Below the pieces are notes generated by a model. The model did not search any database and was not told the DNA's origin. It saw nothing but the letters and a program-made list of their open reading frames with translations. 64,000 bases of DNA. Origin: Streptomyces sp. KL109B. GTDB lineage: Bacteria > Actinomycetota > Actinomycetes > Streptomycetales > Streptomycetaceae. Of the stretch, positions 58,282 to 64,000 are shown one piece after another. Location of the stretch: the NCBI RefSeq assembly GCF_030766935.1, contig NZ_JASERL010000013.1, positions 220,346 through 284,345 on the forward strand, written 5' to 3'. Each line of letters opens with the position of its first letter. The stretch's first letter is position 1. The position numbers were made by a program, and so were the translations under genes.

Positions 58282-60255
58282 ATGTCCACCGCGAACCCGT
58301 CACCGCTCTGGCAGCCCGACCGGCAGCAGATCGCCGACGCCCAGATCACACGGTTCCAGGCCTGGGCGGCCGAACAGCACGGCGCGCCCGCCGAAGGCGG
58401 CTACGAGGCGCTGCACCGCTGGTCGGTCACCGAACTCGAAACGTTCTGGAAGGCCGTCACCGAGTGGTTCGACGTGCGCTTCACGCACCCCTACGCGCGC
58501 GTGCTCGGCAGCCGCGCCATGCCCGGCGCCGAGTGGTTCCCGGAAGCCACGCTCAACTACGCGCAGCACGCCCTGCGCACGGCGGACGACCCCACGCGCG
58601 CGGACACCCCCGCGATCCTCCACGTGGACGAGACCCACGAACCCCGCCCCGTCACCTGGGCCGAGCTGCGCCGGCAGGTCGGCTCCCTGGCCGCGGAACT
58701 GCGCGCCCTCGGCGTCCGCCCGGGCGACCGCGTCAGCGGCTACCTGCCCAACATCCCCGAGGCCGCCGCCGCCCTCCTCGCCACAGCGGCCGTCGGAGCC
58801 GTCTGGACCTCCTGCGCCCCCGACTTCGGCGCACGCAGCGTCCTGGACCGCTTCCAGCAGGTGGAGCCCGTCGTCCTGTTCACCGTCGACGGCTACCGCT
58901 ACGGCGGCAAGGAGCACGACCGCCGCGACACCGTTCAGGAGCTCCGCGACGAACTGCCCTCCCTGCGCGCGGTGGTACACATCCCGCTGCTCGGCACCAA
59001 GGCCCCCGAAGGCGCCCTGGAGTGGTCCGACCTCACCTCCGCCGACGTCACGCCCGTCTACGAAGAGGTGCCCTTCGACCACCCGCTGTGGGTGCTCTAC
59101 TCCTCAGGCACCACTGGCCTCCCCAAGGCCATCGTCCAGTCGCAGGGCGGCATCCTCGTCGAACACCTCAAGCAGATCGGCCTGCACTGCGACCTCGGCC
59201 CCGACGACCGCTTCTTCTGGTACACGTCCACGGGCTGGATGATGTGGAACTTCCTCGTCGGCGGCCTGCTCACCGGCACCACGATCGTCACCTACGACGG
59301 CAGCCCCGGATACCCCGAGACCGGCGCTCAGTGGGCGATCGCCGAACTCACCGGAGCAACCTTCTTCGGCACCTCCGCCGCGTACGTCATGGCCTGCCGC
59401 AAGGCCGACGTGCACCCCGCGCGCGACCACGACCTCTCCCGCGTCAAGTGCGTCGCCACCACGGGCTCCCCGCTCCCGCCGGACGGCTTCCGCTGGCTCC
59501 ACGACGAGGTGCGCGACGACCTCTGGATCGCCTCGGTCAGCGGCGGCACCGACGTCTGCTCCTGTTTCGCCGGAGCCGTACCCACGCTCCCCGTCCACAT
59601 CGGCGAGCTCCAGGCGCCGGCCCTCGGTACGGACCTCCAGGCATGGGACCCCTCGGGCACCCCCCTGACCGACGAGGTCGGCGAACTCGTCGTCACCAAC
59701 CCGATGCCGTCCATGCCGATCCGCTTCTGGAACGACCCCGACGGCAGCCGCTACCACGACAGCTATTTCGACACCTACCCCGGAGCCTGGCGCCACGGGG
59801 ACTGGATCACGCTGACCACGCGCGGCTCCGTCGTCATCCACGGCCGCTCCGACTCCACCCTCAACCGCCAGGGCGTCCGGATGGGCTCCGCCGACATCTA
59901 CGAGGCCGTGGAGCGCCTCCCCGAGATCCGTGAGTCACTCGTCATCGGCCTGGAACAGCCCGACGGCGGCTACTGGATGCCCCTCTTCGTCCACCTCGCC
60001 CCGGGCGCCGCACTCGACGACGCACTGCGTTCCCGCATCAAGCAGGTCATCCGCGAACAGCTCTCTCCGCGCCACGTGCCCGACGAGGTCATCGAAGCCC
60101 CCGGCGTCCCGCACACCCTCACCGGAAAGCGGATCGAGGTCCCCGTCAAGCGCCTGCTCCAGGGAACCCCGCTGGAAAAGGCCGTGAACCCCGGCTCCAT
60201 CGACAACCTCGAACTCCTCAAGTTCTACGAGGAGATCGCCCGCAAGCGCGCCTGA
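58282..60255 (+). CDS. Acetoacetyl-CoA synthetase
   Basis: This is a 657-residue ANL-family ligase that makes acetoacetyl-CoA from acetoacetate, CoA and ATP. ATG 58282 follows TGGAG. Motifs: LWVLYSSGTTGLPKAIVQSQGG (phosphate loop, about 270-291); WYTSTGWMMWNFLVGGL, typical of AacS; WRHGDWITL (A7); GRSDSTLNRQGVRMGSADIYE (A8); and the catalytic lysine in TLTGKRIEVPVKRLLQG near 615. The long N-terminal extension with YEALHRWSVTELETFWKAV is the acetyl/acetoacetyl-CoA synthetase N-domain. It stands alone, divergent from GH31. Confidence 0.93.
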   Translation: MSTANPSPLWQPDRQQIADAQITRFQAWAAEQHGAPAEGGYEALHRWSVTELETFWKAVTEWFDVRFTHPYARVLGSRAMPGAEWFPEATLNYAQHALRTADDPTRADTPAILHVDETHEPRPVTWAELRRQVGSLAAELRALGVRPGDRVSGYLPNIPEAAAALLATAAVGAVWTSCAPDFGARSVLDRFQQVEPVVLFTVDGYRYGGKEHDRRDTVQELRDELPSLRAVVHIPLLGTKAPEGALEWSDLTSADVTPVYEEVPFDHPLWVLYSSGTTGLPKAIVQSQGGILVEHLKQIGLHCDLGPDDRFFWYTSTGWMMWNFLVGGLLTGTTIVTYDGSPGYPETGAQWAIAELTGATFFGTSAAYVMACRKADVHPARDHDLSRVKCVATTGSPLPPDGFRWLHDEVRDDLWIASVSGGTDVCSCFAGAVPTLPVHIGELQAPALGTDLQAWDPSGTPLTDEVGELVVTNPMPSMPIRFWNDPDGSRYHDSYFDTYPGAWRHGDWITLTTRGSVVIHGRSDSTLNRQGVRMGSADIYEAVERLPEIRESLVIGLEQPDGGYWMPLFVHLAPGAALDDALRSRIKQVIREQLSPRHVPDEVIEAPGVPHTLTGKRIEVPVKRLLQGTPLEKAVNPGSIDNLELLKFYEEIARKRA

Positions 60256-60333
60256 CGACGTCACCGAGCGTCGCGTTGTCAGTGCCCCCGATTACTCTGA
60301 GTGAGTAGTAGTCAAGCGCACTCAGGGGGAATC

Positions 60334-61236
60334 ATGGGGCAGACGCAACCCAGCCGGACGACCAGCATGCGGCGCGTCCTTCGCCGCGAAGTAGCGGGAA
60401 CCATCGGCCTGTTGGCCGACGAGCAGGACTTCGCGGCGATGCGGCGCTACCGCAGCTTCACCTTCGACGACCACACGACGTACCTGCGCCAAGTGGAAGG
60501 ACTCCTCAAGACCCTGGCCGCGGCCGGGGGACACACCACGGTCACCCTCTTCGACCCGTCCGAGTTCGCGGAGTTCTGCACGGCGGAGGGCCTGGACCCG
60601 GACAGCTCCACGAGCCGCACGCGATTCACCGCGGAACTCGCCGCGACGGGCCCCGGAATCGCCTACCAGGGGCAGCCCCTGGCAGACCTCGTCCCCGAAC
60701 TCGTGGAAGAGGCCGTCCGCCAGGCGACCTGGGATTACGCGACATCCGTCCTGTCCCGCACGGGGCCCTGCGCCGCGTGCGGGCAGGACATCGGACGAAT
60801 GGCCTTCGCCAGGGCCTCGTTCCTCGTCGCCCGAGTGATCGACGCGATCGGCGAGGGCGCCCACCACTGGGTCTGCAGCGTGCTCACCGACAGGGAGTCG
60901 CTGCACGCCGTACTCCGCATCGACGCCGGCGAACCCGGCACGGTCAGGGTCGACGAGTCCGCGGCCATGGAGGTCACCGCCGTACTGGCGCTGGCGATCG
61001 TCACGCGACGAGCTTCCGCCGTCATCGTGCGCAGCGTGGCCACAGGCGAGGAAGCCCGGGTCTACGGCTGGCACCTGAAAGAGGAAGCGCTCCAACCGAT
61101 CCCCGCGGGCCGGGTCTTCGACGCCTACTGCACCGACGCGGACTCCGGTGAACTCTCCGCTCCGGAACCAGGCGTGAACTACTGCACCGCACCAGCAGTG
61201 GACGACACGAAGCAGGAAGGGCGGCACCGCCACTGA
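60334..61236 (+). CDS. Conserved hypothetical protein with CxxC
   Basis: This is a 300-residue soluble protein; ATG 60334 follows CAGGGGGA. A helical N-terminal half contains DEQDFAAMRRYRSFTFDDHTTYLRQVEGLLKTLAAAGGHTTVTLFDP. The middle has a Cys pair in TGPCAACGQDIGRMAFARASFLVARVIDAIGEG, and the C-terminal half is alternating beta/alpha (ESLHAVLRIDAGEPGTVRVDESAAMEVTAVLALAIVTRRASAVIVR). I do not recognise a family, although the style is that of a conserved streptomycete gene next to the crr-ptsI locus. It converges with ptsI through a shared hairpin. Confidence 0.8.
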   Translation: MGQTQPSRTTSMRRVLRREVAGTIGLLADEQDFAAMRRYRSFTFDDHTTYLRQVEGLLKTLAAAGGHTTVTLFDPSEFAEFCTAEGLDPDSSTSRTRFTAELAATGPGIAYQGQPLADLVPELVEEAVRQATWDYATSVLSRTGPCAACGQDIGRMAFARASFLVARVIDAIGEGAHHWVCSVLTDRESLHAVLRIDAGEPGTVRVDESAAMEVTAVLALAIVTRRASAVIVRSVATGEEARVYGWHLKEEALQPIPAGRVFDAYCTDADSGELSAPEPGVNYCTAPAVDDTKQEGRHRH

Positions 61237-61252
61237 TCCCTGCGGACATGCG

Positions 61253-61288
61253 CGGAGGGCGCCCCGCCCAAAGGCGGAGCGCCCTCCG
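61253..61288. terminator. Bidirectional hairpin before ptsI
   Basis: A 10-bp outer stem (61253-61262 with 61279-61288) and, after a single mismatch, an inner CCGCC/GGCGG stem form a strong hairpin between the two convergent genes. Confidence 0.85.
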
Positions 61289-61317
61289 AAGACACCGATC
61301 GTGCCGAGCGTGCTCGG

Positions 61318-62988
61318 TTACTCGCCGGACAGCACGGCCTGAGCCGCGTTGCGCGCTTCCTCGGCGGACTCGGCCGCACGCGCGGCAGCGGCCGCTCGCT
61401 CGCACTGCGCCAGCGTGTACTTGGCGAGCGTCGCCCGCACGTACGGAATCGAAGCGGCACCCATGGAAAGGGAGGTGACACCCAGACCGGTCAGGACACA
61501 CGCGAGCAGCGGGTCGGACGCGGCCTCACCGCAGACGCCACAGCTCTTGCCCTCGGCCTTCGCCGCCTCGGCGGACAGCGAGACCAGGTCGAGCAGCGCG
61601 GGCTGCCACGGGTCCTGCAGACGCGAGACGGCGCCGACCTGACGGTCCGCGGCGAACGTGTACTGGGCCAGGTCGTTGGTGCCGAGCGACAGGAACTCGA
61701 CCTCCTGCAACACCGACCGGGCACGCAGGGCGGCGGACGGAATCTCCACCATCGCGCCGAACTTCGCCTGCAGACCGGCCGCACGGCAGGCATCGGCGAA
61801 CGCCTTGGCGTCGGCGCGGTCGGCCACCATCGGAGCCATGACCTCGAGGTAGACCGGAAGCCCCTCGGACGCCTTCGCCAGCGCGGTCAGCTGCGTGCGC
61901 AGCACCTCCGGGTGGTCGAGCAGCGTCCGCAGGCCCCGCACGCCCAGAGCCGGGTTGGGCTCGTCGCCGGGCGTCAGGAAGTCCAGGGGCTTGTCGGCGC
62001 CCGCGTCGAGCACACGCACCACGACGCGGCCCTGGGGGAACGCCTCCAGCACCTGCCGGTACGCCTCGACCTGCTTCTCCTCGGACGGCGCGTTCTTGCT
62101 GTCGTCCAGGAAGAGGAACTCGGTGCGGAACAGGCCGACGCCCTCGGCGCCCGCCTCCACCGCCGCGGGTACGTCCGCCGGGCCACCGACGTTCGCCAGC
62201 AGCGGCACCTTGTGACCGTCGGACGTGGCACCGGGGCCGGTCGCGGCGGCGAGCGCCGCCTTGCGCTCGGCGGCCGCGGCCTCCAACGCGGTGCGCTTCT
62301 CCGCACTGGGGTCGACGAAGATCTCACCGGTGCTGCCGTCAACGGCGACGACGGTGCCCTCGGCGAGCTCACCCGCACCCGGGAGAGCCACCACGGCCGG
62401 CACTCCAAGGGCGCGGGCCAGGATCGCGCTGTGGCTCGTCGGCCCGCCTTCCTCGGTGATGAAACCGAGCACGAGCGCGGGGTCGAGAAGCGCGGTGTCC
62501 GCGGGCGCGAGGTCACGCGCGATGAGCACGTACGGCTTGTCGCTGTCCGGAACACCGGGCATCGGGACGCCGAGAAGCCGGGCCACGATGCGGTTGCGCA
62601 CGTCGTCGAGGTCCGCGACGCGACCCGCCATGTACTCACCGGCACCGGCGAGGAGCTCGCGATAGTGCGAGAACGCGTCGTAGATCCCGCGCTCGGCCGT
62701 GCTCCCGACGGCGATACGACGGTCGACATCGGCCATCAGCTCGGGGTCCTGGGCGATCATGGCTTGGGCCTCGAGCACCGCCTGGGCCTCGCCACCGGCC
62801 AGATTGCCGCGCGCCATCAGGTCGGCCGCTACAGCCTCGACGGCCTGGCGGGCGCGCCCCTGTTCGCGCTCGGCCTCTTCCGCCGGGATCTGCTTGGCCG
62901 GCGGCTCGAGCACCGCCGTTCCCATGTGCCGAACCTCGCCGATCGCCACACCGTGGCTCACGCCGACGCCTCGCAGCGTTGTCTCCAT
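61318..62988 (-). CDS. ptsI: PTS enzyme I (phosphoenolpyruvate-protein phosphotransferase)
   Basis: This is a 556-residue enzyme I, the entry step of the sugar phosphotransferase system. It takes phosphate from PEP and passes it to HPr. The phospho-histidine is His186 in GGPTSHSAILARALGVPAVV. The PEP-binding domain has EGVGLFRTEFLFLDD, VRVLDAGADKPL, GVRGLRTLLDHPEVLRTQL, FGAMVEIPSA, FLSLGTNDLAQY and the Cys of SCGVCGEAASDP. ATG 62988 follows GGAGAC; the frame open to 63204 is intergenic. It lies downstream of crr with a 74-bp gap, the crr-ptsI order of Streptomyces; ptsH is elsewhere. Confidence 0.96.
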   Translation of the reverse strand: METTLRGVGVSHGVAIGEVRHMGTAVLEPPAKQIPAEEAEREQGRARQAVEAVAADLMARGNLAGGEAQAVLEAQAMIAQDPELMADVDRRIAVGSTAERGIYDAFSHYRELLAGAGEYMAGRVADLDDVRNRIVARLLGVPMPGVPDSDKPYVLIARDLAPADTALLDPALVLGFITEEGGPTSHSAILARALGVPAVVALPGAGELAEGTVVAVDGSTGEIFVDPSAEKRTALEAAAAERKAALAAATGPGATSDGHKVPLLANVGGPADVPAAVEAGAEGVGLFRTEFLFLDDSKNAPSEEKQVEAYRQVLEAFPQGRVVVRVLDAGADKPLDFLTPGDEPNPALGVRGLRTLLDHPEVLRTQLTALAKASEGLPVYLEVMAPMVADRADAKAFADACRAAGLQAKFGAMVEIPSAALRARSVLQEVEFLSLGTNDLAQYTFAADRQVGAVSRLQDPWQPALLDLVSLSAEAAKAEGKSCGVCGEAASDPLLACVLTGLGVTSLSMGAASIPYVRATLAKYTLAQCERAAAAARAAESAEEARNAAQAVLSGE

Positions 62989-63062
62989 CTCACCGTCTCC
63001 GATAGTGCGGCGAGCGCTGCCGCCGCGTTGATTTTCCAGCCGACCGTCAGTGACGGAGCGTG

Positions 63063-63512
63063 TCACTTCCAGCCGAAGAGCGCGTCGCCGGCCTTGAGGT
63101 CCCCGTCCTCGACTACGTCTGAGAGGGACTCGGCCGTGGCCTCGAGGGCGACGACCGGGCAGATCGGCGACTTGCCGGCGGCCTCGACGGCGGCTGGGTC
63201 CCAACGAACCACCGACTGCCCGCGCGTCACGGTGTCGCCCTTGTTGACGAGCAGCTCGAAGCCCTCGCCGTTGAGCTGGACGGTGTCGATGCCCAGGTGC
63301 GTCAGCACCCCATGGCCTTCTTCGTCCACCACGACGAAGGCGTGCGGGTGAAGGGACACCACGATGCCGTCAACGGGGGCGACGGCGTCGGACTTCTCGC
63401 GCGCGGGGTCAATGGCGGAGCCGGGGCCGACCATCGCACCGGAGAACACCGGGTCAGGAACAGCGGAGAGCCCGATGGCGCGTCCGGTGAGCGGGGACGT
63501 CACACTGGTCAT
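63063..63512 (-). CDS. crr: PTS IIA-Glc protein (Crr)
   Basis: This is a 149-residue soluble IIA of the glucose class. The phosphorylated histidine is His72 in LTHLGIDTVQLNGEGF; the second conserved His lies in VSLHPHAFVVVDEEGHGV. It relays phosphate from HPr to the membrane IICB of GlcNAc-type transporters, so it supports use of the chitin products released by the GH18 enzyme at the other end of the window. ATG 63512 follows GGGAGG. No obvious dre site was found in its 5' region. Confidence 0.96.
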   Translation of the reverse strand: MTSVTSPLTGRAIGLSAVPDPVFSGAMVGPGSAIDPAREKSDAVAPVDGIVVSLHPHAFVVVDEEGHGVLTHLGIDTVQLNGEGFELLVNKGDTVTRGQSVVRWDPAAVEAAGKSPICPVVALEATAESLSDVVEDGDLKAGDALFGWK

Positions 63513-63640
63513 GGCAAGCCTCCCAGGGGGCGGAGATTCAGGATCGCCGTCACTGCCTGTCCTGGACGGCGCACTGTTCAGAAGCGTAAGTCATAAAAAG
63601 TCCCGGTTCCCTACGAGAGGTACCGGTTGGCGGACGTAGG

Positions 63641-64000
63641 GGCCGCAGGCAAACGATTTGCGCCGAAGCTCGGGACCGATGTACTGTCGTACCCCTGCCT
63701 GGGGGAGTCCGACGCCAACGAGCGTCCAACACTCCGGCAGCATCTATCAAGTCTTAGTTGCATTGCGAACCTTACTTTTGCATGTCTGCAGGGTGTGGTC
63801 AGCGGGCCGAGAAAAGACTGATAGTGTTCGATCTCGCCGGAAGAGACCGCGATAGCGGATTCTTCAGGCAGGCGAAAACTTCGAGGAAATCGGCCGGTGA
63901 AACGGTCTGATAGAGTCGGAAACGCGAAACAGCAAGAACCAAAAGTAAGATCGAAGGGAAGCGCCCGGAGGAAAGCCCGAGAGGGTGAGTACAAAGGAAG
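63641..64000 (+). promoter_or_regulatory. rRNA operon promoter and leader region (16S beyond the window)
   Basis: The last 360 bp become relatively AT-rich and contain no gene. TAGTGT (63822-63827) and TAGAGT (63911-63916) fit Streptomyces rrn -10 boxes, each with a weakly conserved -35 region, as in the multi-promoter rrn leaders. The terminal block GGAGGAAAGCCCGAGAGGG with GTGAGTACAAAGG is the conserved streptomycete pre-16S leader, from memory. The crr gene diverges from it. The 16S gene itself is not in the window. Confidence 0.7.

Noticed and set aside
60271..60333. Promoter TTGTCA...TACTCT before the 60.3-kb hypothetical gene
   Set aside because: The spacing is only 11 bp, too short for a normal sigma factor.
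63513..63640. dre site upstream of crr
   Set aside because: I looked for TGGTCTAGACCA-like sequence because crr-ptsI belongs to the DasR regulon elsewhere, but found no convincing match here.

Overview
This is a 64-kb stretch of very GC-rich actinobacterial chromosome, almost certainly Streptomyces. The evidence is the strong G/C third-position bias, GTG/TTG starts, and genus markers: RbpA with a SigR-type promoter, the sporulation pair SmeA-SffA, a conservon (CvnABCD), DasR-type dre sites, and an rRNA-operon leader at the right edge. Several blocks resemble the S. coelicolor neighbourhood around crr-ptsI, smeA-sffA, rbpA and ppm1. That is recognition from memory, not a search. No transposase, integrase, tRNA or CRISPR array was seen.

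Layout. 1-10.6 kb: the start of a P-loop kinase, a Tat-type C39-like peptidase with a dre site upstream, a small protein behind a perfect RBS-covering hairpin, an M1 metallopeptidase, a TetR regulator, a GH18 chitinase with dre-like promoter repeats, an acyl-CoA dehydrogenase, and an AttH-like/phosphotransferase operon. 10.6-25.8 kb: an Lrp regulator, about 870 bp of degenerate minisatellite, an amidohydrolase, polyprenol-phosphate mannose synthase, FxsA, RbpA, an MFS transporter, GDPD, a YczE-like membrane protein divergent from a MocR regulator, SffA-SmeA, an ankyrin protein, and a HEAT-repeat-like protein behind a cysteine-containing uORF. 25.9-31.4 kb: a coupled glycosyltransferase/glycosyltransferase/SGNH-hydrolase operon, a cysteine-desulfurase-like enzyme and a GntR regulator.

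31.5-38.8 kb is the most unusual block: a three-subunit condensin-like operon (kleisin-like, kite-like, giant SMC-like ATPase) resembling MksFEB/JetABC but with no JetD/MksG nuclease gene beside it. Between its first two genes lies a 43-codon ORF made of NFYAAPM-type heptapeptide repeats. It has a good Shine-Dalgarno sequence and overlaps the flanking genes by TGATG and GTGA.

39.8-47.8 kb: a conservon whose third and fourth genes are separated by a full-length fused 5-oxoprolinase, which overlaps cvnD by ATGA. 48-64 kb: glpK/glpF, an EAL-CBS-GGDEF protein, a thiolase-like/OB-fold pair behind a TGACG-N3-CGTCA palindrome also found upstream of the AttH-like operon, a VanX-type dipeptidase, a Nudix hydrolase, GH31, acetoacetyl-CoA synthetase, and PTS enzyme I and IIA-Glc (ptsI, crr). 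The window ends in the promoter/leader region of an rRNA operon whose 16S gene lies just outside.

A recurrent trait is short tandem repetition at gene ends and in spacers: the Ppm and SGNH C-termini, the glpK-glpF gap, the thiolase 3' end, the kleisin-kite gap and the Lrp-amidohydrolase gap.
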